Below, piece by piece: positions 1-6,569 of a stretch of 9,108 nucleotides of DNA. Origin of the DNA: Nitrospira sp. (GTDB lineage: Bacteria > Nitrospirota > Nitrospiria > Nitrospirales > Nitrospiraceae); assembly GCA_025361385.1 (NCBI GenBank), contig JANYAJ010000124.1, forward strand, positions 1 to 9,108, in the 5' to 3' direction. A program made the position numbers and the translations under genes. Position 1 is the first letter of the stretch; every line of letters begins with the position of its first letter. The notes beneath the pieces were generated by a model, which was not told where the DNA came from, ran no database searches, and saw only the letters and a list, made by a program, of their open reading frames with translations.

Positions 1-654
1 GATAGGGGTCGGGAGCCCCTCCAACTCTTTCGGCACGATTGTACCGGGCAAGCATGCCTTGCCGAAATGCTCACTATCTACCCCATGGGGAACCAAATAT
101 GTCTTGGGGTGAAGGTGACGTTTACTGGTATAGAGCTTTTCTGCCGAGGTAATTACGAGGTCGCTCTGCTTAATCAGATCCGTTTCCATTTGCTCCATGA
201 GCCGTCCGTTGAGAAACGTAAATGCGGACCACTCATCGACGCAGTAGTAAATCACTTTCCGGGGCTTCAAGTAGCGAATCAGCGGCGCAGTAGTCGGAAG
301 AAACGTCCAAAGCTGAAAATCCTTCATCCCTAACCGACGAGCTTGCCGACGGATATAATGGGCTAGAAACCATGCATTGAAAGTTGGAACCCCCTTTACA
401 TCGTGAAAGGGAATCACCAGTGGTGTCACCACGTATAAGTTTGGCGCGACGCACACAGGCCCTCGCACAAACTTCCTGATCTTTTTGAGTATGCGCGACG
501 CATCGCCCGCTGAGGCTCCTGGCCGCCGCAAGCCGATCGACTCGACCCACAATACCTTATTTTCCCGGGCAAGCACTTTCATCACTTGATGCTTGCTCGT
601 CGGATCCGCATCCCAGTCATTCGCGAAACAAATAATATTCTGACCTGACATCAT
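1..654 (-). CDS. Glycosyltransferase, GT4-like, N-terminal part (cut by left window edge)
   Basis: An open frame runs from an ATG at 654 off the left edge of the window, giving 218 residues with no stop. The protein begins MMSGQNIICFANDWDADPTS. It continues with a Rossmann-like start (HQVMKVLA, then KVLWVESIGLRRP), a central IRYLKPRKVIYYCVDEWSAF segment, and SDLVITSAEKLY followed by VPHGVDSEHF. This order (strand, 'YYCVDEW', 'D.VI..S..LY', 'VPHGVD') is typical of the N-terminal domain and linker of retaining GT-B glycosyltransferases of the GT4 or TuaH-like type. The C-terminal nucleotide-sugar domain lies outside the window. The start overlaps the stop of the preceding asnB-like gene as ATGA and has a GAGGT ribosome binding site 6 bases upstream, indicating translational coupling. 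A second ATG follows at 651. It probably adds one sugar to the lipid-linked repeat unit at the cytoplasmic membrane. Donor and acceptor cannot be read from the sequence. Confidence 0.85.
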   Translation of the reverse strand, partial: MMSGQNIICFANDWDADPTSKHQVMKVLARENKVLWVESIGLRRPGASAGDASRILKKIRKFVRGPVCVAPNLYVVTPLVIPFHDVKGVPTFNAWFLAHYIRRQARRLGMKDFQLWTFLPTTAPLIRYLKPRKVIYYCVDEWSAFTFLNGRLMEQMETDLIKQSDLVITSAEKLYTSKRHLHPKTYLVPHGVDSEHFGKACLPGTIVPKELEGLPTPI

Positions 655-2525
655 GCTGACACCTCAAAGGTTCGACACCACTGCTCCAGGACAACCAGCG
701 ACCACAGTTCGTCAGCCGCGTCCATCTGACCATTTTGATGCGCCTGCAGCATATCTGCAGCTATACGAATATCGATAAACCGCGAAACGGTGCTTTGCTT
801 ATTGAGCACAAGATCCTGTGCCATCTGAGCCAGGCCCTGCTGAAACCACTGCCGAATGGGAACGGGAAAACCTTTCTTGGGCCGATAGATGACCGCCCGG
901 GGTAAATAGGGCTCCATGACCTTTTTGAGAAGATACTTCGTCTCTCCATTCTTAATCTTCAGTGCCATCGGGAGCTTGGCGGCAAACTCAATCATACGAT
1001 GATCGAGGAATGGCACACGCAGCTCGATGGAAGCCGCCATGGTCATTTTATCTGCTTTGACGAGCAAATCATCGGGCAACCAGGCCTTCGTATCCACATA
1101 GAGCATTTGGTTGAGTTCGGTGGTCGACTTTACACGCTGAAAATACGTCTGAAACGTGTTTTCAAGAAACGAACTCTTTGCCGGGGAAGTCCGCAAGTCC
1201 GGGTTCACCACCTCGGTTTTGATACCGTCCAAAAAGAGAGACGAGACACCTCGATAACGGTCCTGCAGTGGCAGGGCCATATGGCGGGCATACCGGCCCA
1301 ACTTGCCACCGACTGAGCTTGCGCCTCCTAGGCGATCGAATAAACCCGCAACCACACCAAGCGGGCTGGCATGCAATCGGCTCAGCAACAGCATTTTTTT
1401 ATAAATGGAATAACCGCCCAGGATTTCGTCGGCGCCTTCACCGGAATGCAGCACCGTCGCATGCTGTCTTGCTCGTTGAGCTAAGAAGAACAGCGGCACA
1501 CAGGCTGAATCCCCGACAGGTTCATCAAGGTGCCAGGTAAGTCTTGGGATCCAGTCTGAGAACTGCTGCGGCGAGAGCATCACCTCGTGATGGGCGGTCC
1601 CAACATGCTCACTCACAAGCCGGCTATAGTCGAACTCGTTGATGCCTTCAGATCCTGAGTACCCGACGGTAAATGTCATCGGATCCGTCTTCAGCAACTT
1701 GCGCATCGTGGCCACGACCGCGCTGGAATCGAGCCCCCCGCTGAGAAACACGCCGAATGGCACTTCACTCATGAGATGCTGTCGGCACACTTCGGCAAAG
1801 AGCGTTTCAAGATCATCAAGACATTGCCGCTCACTGAGCGGCTCATCCGAGAAAGTAAGATCCCAATATTGCTCGGTGCGAATGTGCCCTTGCTGAATCA
1901 CCATCTGGTGGCCAGGCAAGAGCTTGTAGATCCCCTGAAACATCGTTTTAGGGGCGGGAACATAGCGAACACGGAGATAGGCCTGTAACGCATCATAGTC
2001 AATACACCGTGGGACATCTCGTTCGGCTAGCAACGCTTTGATTTCTGACGCGAACAACAGTTGCCCGTTATGAACCGTATAGTACAGAGGCTTAATGCCA
2101 ACCCGATCCCGGGTCAGCACCAATCGACGCTGTTTCATATCCCAAAGGGCCAAGGCAAACATGCCTGTCAATTGCGTGGGGAAGGAGAGGCCATACTCCT
2201 CATACGCATGCAGGATCACTTCAGTGTCGGAATGGGTCCGAAAGATATGACCGCGTGACTCTAGAACCGAGCGGAGTTCGAGATGGTTGTAAATTTCCCC
2301 ATTAAATACGACGACGATTGACGAATCTTCGTTAAACATGGGCTGCGCCCCGCTACTCACATCGATGATACTCAGGCGCCGGTGTGCAAGACCGACCGGG
2401 CCACCCGTAAAATACCCATGCCCGTCTGGCCCCCGATGGACAATGCTATCGCCCATGCGATGGAGCCGAGCCTCATCGGCAAACGGCTGCCCGTCGAGAT
2501 TCAAGATGCCTGCGATACCACACAT
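651..2525 (-). CDS. AsnB-type glutamine-dependent amidotransferase (asparagine synthase family), copy 1
   Basis: This is a complete two-domain protein of 624 residues, normal for the AsnB family associated with polysaccharide loci. The N-terminal class II glutaminase domain starts MCGIAG, with the nucleophile Cys2 exposed after Met removal. It keeps RGPDG (31-35), NGEIYN (75-80) and SDTEV (99-103). The C-terminal ATP-pyrophosphatase domain has the PPi loop SGGLDSS (262-268), SGEGADE (361-367), and the late block KADKMTMA...LRVPFLDH. The enzyme would hydrolyse glutamine, channel ammonia and amidate an adenylated carboxylate. In a glycan locus the substrate may be a uronic acid rather than aspartate, as proposed for WbpS of Pseudomonas O-antigen clusters (inference). 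It begins 4 bases after the C5-epimerase stop with only a weak ribosome binding site, so it is probably translated by coupling, and its stop overlaps the next start. His360 precedes the SGEGADE motif where family members usually have a hydrophobic residue. Confidence 0.95.
   Translation of the reverse strand: MCGIAGILNLDGQPFADEARLHRMGDSIVHRGPDGHGYFTGGPVGLAHRRLSIIDVSSGAQPMFNEDSSIVVVFNGEIYNHLELRSVLESRGHIFRTHSDTEVILHAYEEYGLSFPTQLTGMFALALWDMKQRRLVLTRDRVGIKPLYYTVHNGQLLFASEIKALLAERDVPRCIDYDALQAYLRVRYVPAPKTMFQGIYKLLPGHQMVIQQGHIRTEQYWDLTFSDEPLSERQCLDDLETLFAEVCRQHLMSEVPFGVFLSGGLDSSAVVATMRKLLKTDPMTFTVGYSGSEGINEFDYSRLVSEHVGTAHHEVMLSPQQFSDWIPRLTWHLDEPVGDSACVPLFFLAQRARQHATVLHSGEGADEILGGYSIYKKMLLLSRLHASPLGVVAGLFDRLGGASSVGGKLGRYARHMALPLQDRYRGVSSLFLDGIKTEVVNPDLRTSPAKSSFLENTFQTYFQRVKSTTELNQMLYVDTKAWLPDDLLVKADKMTMAASIELRVPFLDHRMIEFAAKLPMALKIKNGETKYLLKKVMEPYLPRAVIYRPKKGFPVPIRQWFQQGLAQMAQDLVLNKQSTVSRFIDIRIAADMLQAHQNGQMDAADELWSLVVLEQWCRTFEVSA
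661..665 (-). promoter_or_regulatory. Ribosome binding site of the partial glycosyltransferase
   Basis: GAGGT on the minus strand sits 6 bases before the ATG at 654, inside the last codons of the upstream amidotransferase gene. It supports the ATGA-overlapping start over any later Met. Confidence 0.6.
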
Positions 2526-2529
2526 AGGC

Positions 2530-3498
2530 TTAGTTGCTCGGCAGTCTCAGGCGAGCCAAATTCTTAGACAAGAGAAAGACGACATAGACTTCCGCTTTAC
2601 TGAGAAGAGAAAGATTGCAAACGTTCCATTGGGCCGCGTGATTCATTAATGCCGCATCGCCGGTCTGCCGACCGAGAATACCCAGCAGGAGGTAATTCAA
2701 GGTATGGTAATGCGGTGGACACAAATATCCATGCGTGCCGTACCAGCTCCATTTCCCGCGGTAATCCCACATACCAATTGAGGCTTTGAGTCCCTCAACC
2801 CCTTGCTTCAGAAGAGTCTCGACTTCCGGGTTACGAGTCTGAACGGCTAAGTCATACAAGCCCAGCAAGCTAAAGATAAGCCCATCCAGAACACGCGGAA
2901 GGGGGAACGCTGGATATTCTTCGTACAACACATGCCCTTGTTCGATGGTTCGTACGCCACCTTCTTCTACGGATTGATGGAACACCCGTGTCCCTTGACA
3001 CAACTCCAGGAGATCGTGGTCGCCTGTCACACGATAGCCACGAACCAACAGGCTAATGACTACACTCTGATACATGGCCGATATCCAGCCGCTCTCAAGA
3101 ACACAACGCCCCTCACGCCACGTAAAGTAGCAAGGCCAAACCACGGCACCATCAGCACGACGTACCGCGTTCGTTTTCAGCCACCGAACCTGTGCCATGC
3201 TCTTCTCTAAGTCAGTCTTATCACCCTTGCGCAGGTATCGCTCCAACGTGTGAAGCCCCCACCAGGCGATAAAGAGCGGATTGTATTGGGGACCTTGTCT
3301 GCGATAGCTTTTTCGAGGAATCCCGGCACTGTCAAAGTCCATGTTCTCAAGAAACAGGCTATCGCTCCACACATAGTAATGCAGTGAATCAACCGGGCCA
3401 GCGTCCTTCACCTCTTCAACCGGGTAATGGAAACGGAATTCGAGACATTCACGCCGCAAGGCCCGCGCGGCATATGTGAGCGATCGCACGATGTTCAT
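2530..3498 (-). CDS. D-glucuronyl C5-epimerase domain protein
   Basis: The 322-residue protein carries the hallmarks of the D-glucuronyl C5-epimerase C-terminal domain (Pfam PF06662), an alpha/alpha toroid. In order these are NPLFIAWWGL (73-82), SGWISAMYQSVVISLLVRGY (136-155), YEEYP (192-196), LDGLIFSLLGLYDL (204-217) and PHYHT (262-266). Human GLCE has YEEYP, LNGFMYSLIGLYDL and DYHTTH in the same order near its C-terminus. From memory, its catalytic Glu499 and Tyr578 fall in the first and last of these, and both are kept here as Glu194 and Tyr264. No signal peptide is visible, unlike secreted or Golgi forms, so it probably acts in the cytoplasm on a lipid-linked or growing glycan. The expected reaction is inversion at C5 of a uronic acid residue (GlcA to IdoA or similar). 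The true substrate is unknown, and a toroid lyase or hydrolase role is a less likely alternative. The ATG start has no strong ribosome binding site. The gene lies 50 bases after the acetyltransferase and 4 bases before asnB copy 1. Confidence 0.85.
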   Translation of the reverse strand: MNIVRSLTYAARALRRECLEFRFHYPVEEVKDAGPVDSLHYYVWSDSLFLENMDFDSAGIPRKSYRRQGPQYNPLFIAWWGLHTLERYLRKGDKTDLEKSMAQVRWLKTNAVRRADGAVVWPCYFTWREGRCVLESGWISAMYQSVVISLLVRGYRVTGDHDLLELCQGTRVFHQSVEEGGVRTIEQGHVLYEEYPAFPLPRVLDGLIFSLLGLYDLAVQTRNPEVETLLKQGVEGLKASIGMWDYRGKWSWYGTHGYLCPPHYHTLNYLLLGILGRQTGDAALMNHAAQWNVCNLSLLSKAEVYVVFLLSKNLARLRLPSN

Positions 3499-3548
3499 TG
3501 CCCTACGCCAAATGCCTTTCTCTACCCCAAACGGTCTGCCTCTGACTA

Positions 3549-4160
3549 TTAATTCGTTCCGTAATCAGTATTCATCACATAGCCAGTTGAGCCATCCATT
3601 GAAACGACCCGACTCGAGACGCCGACCACGACGGCATTGTCAGGGATGTCTTTGGTGACGACCGTGTTCGCACCGATCGCCACGTTATTGCCGATCTGTA
3701 TCTGGCCAATGATTGTAGCGCCTGGGCCGATGTACACATTGTCGCCAATGGTCGGCGTTCCCTTGCGCGCACCCCGGTTGACTTGCCCAATCGTGACCCC
3801 ATGGCTGAGGTTGCAGTTCTTCCCAATCTTCGCGTAGTCGCTAACAACAATGTTCATGACGTGCCCGAGGTAGAGACCGCTCCCGATCGACGTATGATGG
3901 GAGATGGATACATTGAACTTGTATTTATAATGCGTGAGAATCTTGCGACAAAGAAAATACGGAATCAGCATCGCCCATCTTGGATGAGCGGTACGGAGAT
4001 AGGCAGAGAGACGCAAGTAAAACGTGTACTTGACACCATCGCTGTAGCACTCATCCGCATCGCTGCACAAAAGATGCTTCACCAGCGCACCCCCGGAGCG
4101 TTGCCCCGTGTGCCGGTAGAAATCAGCTCGCCACAGAATATTGAACTCGCTCAGCGTCAT
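3549..4160 (-). CDS. Hexapeptide-repeat acyltransferase, serine acetyltransferase-like
   Basis: The protein has 203 residues from the ATG at 4160. An N-terminal helical part (MTLSEFNILWRADFYRHTG) resembles the 'L..SDLYR.TG' opening of CysE-like sugar O-acetyltransferases. The C-terminal part is a left-handed beta-helix with repeated [I/V]G.[N/G] turns: SIGSGLYLGH, KIGKNCNLSHGVTIG, TIGDNVYIGPGATIIG, IGNNVAIGANTVVTKDIP. It should transfer an acetyl group from acetyl-CoA to a sugar hydroxyl or amino group. The likely catalytic His is in LGHVMN (residue 100). The second His of true serine acetyltransferases (GDRHPKI) is replaced by a KGTPTIGD segment, which argues against cysteine synthesis and for glycan acetylation. 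A longer form from a GTG at 4199 is open, but that GTG has no ribosome binding site, whereas the chosen ATG is preceded by GGGGAG. Gaps to both neighbours are short, consistent with one operon. Confidence 0.88.
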   Translation of the reverse strand: MTLSEFNILWRADFYRHTGQRSGGALVKHLLCSDADECYSDGVKYTFYLRLSAYLRTAHPRWAMLIPYFLCRKILTHYKYKFNVSISHHTSIGSGLYLGHVMNIVVSDYAKIGKNCNLSHGVTIGQVNRGARKGTPTIGDNVYIGPGATIIGQIQIGNNVAIGANTVVTKDIPDNAVVVGVSSRVVSMDGSTGYVMNTDYGTN

Positions 4161-4163
4161 CTG

Positions 4164-4169
4164 CTCCCC
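4164..4169 (-). promoter_or_regulatory. Shine-Dalgarno-like site deciding the acetyltransferase start
   Basis: GGGGAG on the minus strand lies 3 bases before the ATG at 4160. The spacing is short, but nothing comparable precedes the alternative GTG at 4199. Confidence 0.4.
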
Positions 4170-4215
4170 GACAATACCATGAACAGTCTCCAAGGCCACT
4201 TAATATTCAGTCAAA

Positions 4216-4230
4216 GCGCGGAGGTCGCGC
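4216..4230 (-). other. Small GC-rich stem-loop between glycosyltransferase and acetyltransferase genes
   Basis: On the minus strand GCGCG, a 5-base loop ACCTC, then CGCGC form a 5-bp all-GC hairpin, followed by only three T. It lies between the stop at 4252 and the acetyltransferase start. It could be a weak attenuator or an mRNA processing site. The T run is too short for a convincing terminator. Confidence 0.25.
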
Positions 4231-4251
4231 CTATATTCACATCCTATTTTC

Positions 4252-5337
4252 TTACGATCGAACCTGCATACGTTGATAAAGACCAAGCAGTACCTTCGCG
4301 CTGCCTTGAGCTTCACCCCGAATGATCTCGTTGCCGTGTCCGATGGAGACACGCGTAACTACCTCCAGAATTTTCTTACAGAGATCGTCACAGTCTCCGA
4401 CTTGAAACGTGACGACGCTTGCGGGACGCATGCCCGTCGCACTAGCCACAACCGGAATCCCCAGCGCGAGCGCCTCACGCACGGACACGGAATCCCCGTC
4501 AAAATAGGTCGGCCTGAGAAATACATTCAGGATAGACATCACTCCACGCGCCACATTTGGGGACAGTACTCCCGCTAACAACACATGCTCGCGTACTGGC
4601 GCAAGATCGGGCAAAGTCTCAGCCACTTCAGGCCCTACGCCAAACAAGATCAGACCGGCCTTACTATAATCCTGACGTATTCTCGCCAATGCTTGCAGCG
4701 CGAGGGGAATCCCATACTCCGGGCTTGCAGTGACGGCGGCACCTAATACAGGATCGTGCCGACGGCAAAACTCAGTGATTTCCCGTGGGAGTGGTTGAGG
4801 AGCTTGCCCTGAAAATCCAACGAAGCCAGGCACAACCATAATCTTGTCAGGCGCGCCACCAACTATCTTGAGCGCCGTGACCATTTCATCATTCCTACCG
4901 ATGAGACACCCTGCCCACTTGACTGTAGCCCTTGCGATAAGCCGATGGGCCACATTGCACTGTTTCAAATATTCAGGCAGCATGCCGGACCCAAAAGCGA
5001 TAATGGTCTTTCGTCCATTCAATAGTCCCACCACCACACAGACAAAAGCGGTCAGCCAACTTTTTTGATTGTGTCCGTTTGTTTCTAAGTGAATGAGGTA
5101 GCCTCGCCGAACAAAACGTAGCAGAGTCCGAACAAACGCAATCGGCCCATTCGCAGCCAGATAGTCCTCGCTGGGAATAGTCCGCCCTTCCCCTATGTTG
5201 AGGACCTGCACGTCAACTGATGTCTGGGTAAGGAGAAACTGCCGGAGATCGTGGACAGTTGCACTGATTCCACCGAAGGGAGGCGGATAGGGTCCCACGA
5301 GCAGAACTTTCACCTGTATACCTAGCTGAGCCGTCAC
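4252..5337 (-). CDS. GT4-family glycosyltransferase (361 aa)
   Basis: This is a complete GT-B fold glycosyltransferase. The N-terminal domain opens with KVLLVGPYPPPFGGIS (10-25), with the PPP.GG.S loop typical of GT4 enzymes. The inter-domain segment IMVVPGFVGF lacks the usual NG[V/I]D. The C-terminal domain has LILFGVGPE (229-237) and FLRPTYFDGDSVSVREAL (273-290). There the usual E-x7-E donor-binding motif is D280-x7-E288, followed by GIPVVASATGMRP. The 'RPT..DGDS.S.REAL' form marks a recognisable GT4 subgroup. It likely transfers a sugar from a nucleotide donor to the lipid-linked glycan on the cytoplasmic face of the membrane. The GTG at 5337 starts 2 bases after the previous stop, and a GGAG lies about 10 bases upstream within the preceding gene. 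A second in-frame GTG at 5313 would give a protein beginning directly at KVLLVG and is a reasonable alternative. Sugar specificity is not visible. Confidence 0.9.
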   Translation of the reverse strand: MTAQLGIQVKVLLVGPYPPPFGGISATVHDLRQFLLTQTSVDVQVLNIGEGRTIPSEDYLAANGPIAFVRTLLRFVRRGYLIHLETNGHNQKSWLTAFVCVVVGLLNGRKTIIAFGSGMLPEYLKQCNVAHRLIARATVKWAGCLIGRNDEMVTALKIVGGAPDKIMVVPGFVGFSGQAPQPLPREITEFCRRHDPVLGAAVTASPEYGIPLALQALARIRQDYSKAGLILFGVGPEVAETLPDLAPVREHVLLAGVLSPNVARGVMSILNVFLRPTYFDGDSVSVREALALGIPVVASATGMRPASVVTFQVGDCDDLCKKILEVVTRVSIGHGNEIIRGEAQGSAKVLLGLYQRMQVRS

Positions 5338-5339
5338 GT

Positions 5340-6470
5340 TCAGGAGGCTCCACTCAGTTTTTCATAAAGCGACTCAAAGCGTCGAGCCATGATCTCGACA
5401 GTGAATGACTGCTCGACAATATTGCGGGCCTTCTCACCCATGCTCCTACGGGTAGCAGGCGACTGGCAGAGCGCAATCATACGGCTGGCTAGCTGATCCA
5501 CATCGCCAACCGGCACCAAGTAACCCGTGCTGCCTTCGGCCACAAGCTCGCGAGTCCCGCCTGCGTCGGTAGCGACAATCGGTTTTGCCGCGGCCATGCC
5601 ATCCAGCACCGCGTTAGGGAATCCCTCCGTATCCGAAGAAGACACCACGACATCAACGGACTGGAGTGCAAGGGAAACATTTGTAACCGCCCCCAGCAGA
5701 TGAACTTTTTCACATAAACCTAAGGTCCTGATAGAATCTTCGATCTTTTGACGCATGGGTCCATCCCCGACCAACACGAATCTGGCTTCCGGACAAACTG
5801 ACGCCACCATCTTCGCAGCTCGTATAAACGTGAGATGCCCTTTCTCCGGCCTCAGGTTAGCGACGACGGCAAATACAACGGAATGAGGCTCGAAGTCTGA
5901 TGGCTGCTGCCTCCCTCCGTACGAAATAGGGAACCGAGAGAGATCCAGTCCGTTCTGAATGACGAGTATGCGGTCCGCTGGCAAGCTCTTCTCCCGCACC
6001 AGCCGTTGCTTGATTGCCTCCGCGTTCACGACCACCTGCATGGCTAACCGGAGGCTCCACCGCTCTGCGCGGGCTTCCCCTGCCGTCCGTTTAAATCCAT
6101 GATCCCGTCGACTGCCCACTATAACCGGCACGCCTGCCAATCGAGCCAAGGGGAGACCAAAGACGTTTGTATAATAGTCGAAGGTCTGAACGATCTGTAT
6201 CTTCGCACTTCGAAGAAACGTGATAAATCTTGCCGCTTGTCGAACTGTGCTGAAACGGGCAAATCCAGCCAGGGGAAATGCCACAACTTCTCCAATATCT
6301 GATGGAAGCTGCTCCAACAGCGGGCCCTCACGATCGAAACAAGCCACGTGAAGCTCAAACCGTGAACGATCAAGATGCTTGATCAGTTGGAGGGCCTGAC
6401 CTTCCGAACCTCCGATCCGAAAACTATTCGTAAAAATAAGGATCCTTCGTTTCGGCACAGCTATTTGCAC
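5340..6470 (-). CDS. GT4-family glycosyltransferase (376 aa)
   Basis: This complete GT-B glycosyltransferase has the classic GT4 layout. Near the N-terminus is RILIFTNSFRIGGSEGQALQ (9-28) with the GG[S/A]E loop. The domain linker carries VIQNGLDLSRF (170-180). The second Rossmann fold starts VANLRPEKGH (203-212), followed by FVLVGDGPMR (231-240). The donor-binding motif TEGFPNAVLDGMA is E282-x7-D290, an E-x7-E variant, followed by KPIVATDAGG. It should be a retaining transferase using a nucleotide-activated sugar at the cytoplasmic membrane. The start is a GTG at 6470, chosen because an in-frame TAG lies two codons upstream. There is no clear ribosome binding site, and a second GTG four codons on (6458) is equally possible. 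Its stop is 2 bases before the next glycosyltransferase, so the two are almost certainly co-translated. The two share only general family features and are not recent duplicates. Confidence 0.92.
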   Translation of the reverse strand: MQIAVPKRRILIFTNSFRIGGSEGQALQLIKHLDRSRFELHVACFDREGPLLEQLPSDIGEVVAFPLAGFARFSTVRQAARFITFLRSAKIQIVQTFDYYTNVFGLPLARLAGVPVIVGSRRDHGFKRTAGEARAERWSLRLAMQVVVNAEAIKQRLVREKSLPADRILVIQNGLDLSRFPISYGGRQQPSDFEPHSVVFAVVANLRPEKGHLTFIRAAKMVASVCPEARFVLVGDGPMRQKIEDSIRTLGLCEKVHLLGAVTNVSLALQSVDVVVSSSDTEGFPNAVLDGMAAAKPIVATDAGGTRELVAEGSTGYLVPVGDVDQLASRMIALCQSPATRRSMGEKARNIVEQSFTVEIMARRFESLYEKLSGAS

Positions 6471-6569
6471 CGGCTAGCCAATATCGGCATGTGAAATGGA
6501 TACTCCCCATTCCGATCGGTGGAAACATTGTATTTTTGAAGCAGTGCGCGCATTGAGATGGAGTATGTA
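6471..6569 (-). promoter_or_regulatory. 99-base intergenic region with imperfect inverted repeat and possible -10 element
   Basis: This is the largest gap in the window, between asnB copy 2 and the 376-aa glycosyltransferase. Bases 6500-6510 (ATACTCCCCAT) and 6558-6566 (ATGGAGTAT) are inverted repeats apart from a CC bulge. Between them lie two 8-base palindromes, CCGATCGG (6512-6519) and TGCGCGCA (6545-6552). TACAAT on the minus strand (6527-6532) resembles a -10 box, but no -35 match lies at the proper distance. An internal promoter or operator is possible but unproven. Confidence 0.2.

Noticed and set aside
4..20. AGGGG and CCCCT inverted repeat that could be a terminator
   Set aside because: It lies inside the open glycosyltransferase frame, has only a 5-bp stem and no T run.
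233..550. Minus-strand open frame of 105 codons
   Set aside because: It is an alternative frame inside the edge-truncated glycosyltransferase, is rich in Ser, Arg and Cys, and has no family motifs.
2338..2649. Plus-strand open frame of 103 codons spanning the epimerase and asnB junction
   Set aside because: It is antisense to two strongly supported genes and its composition is that of a shadow frame.
3783..4325. Plus-strand open frame of 180 codons
   Set aside because: It lies antisense to the acetyltransferase and the end of a glycosyltransferase, shows no recognisable motif, and is best explained as a shadow of those genes.
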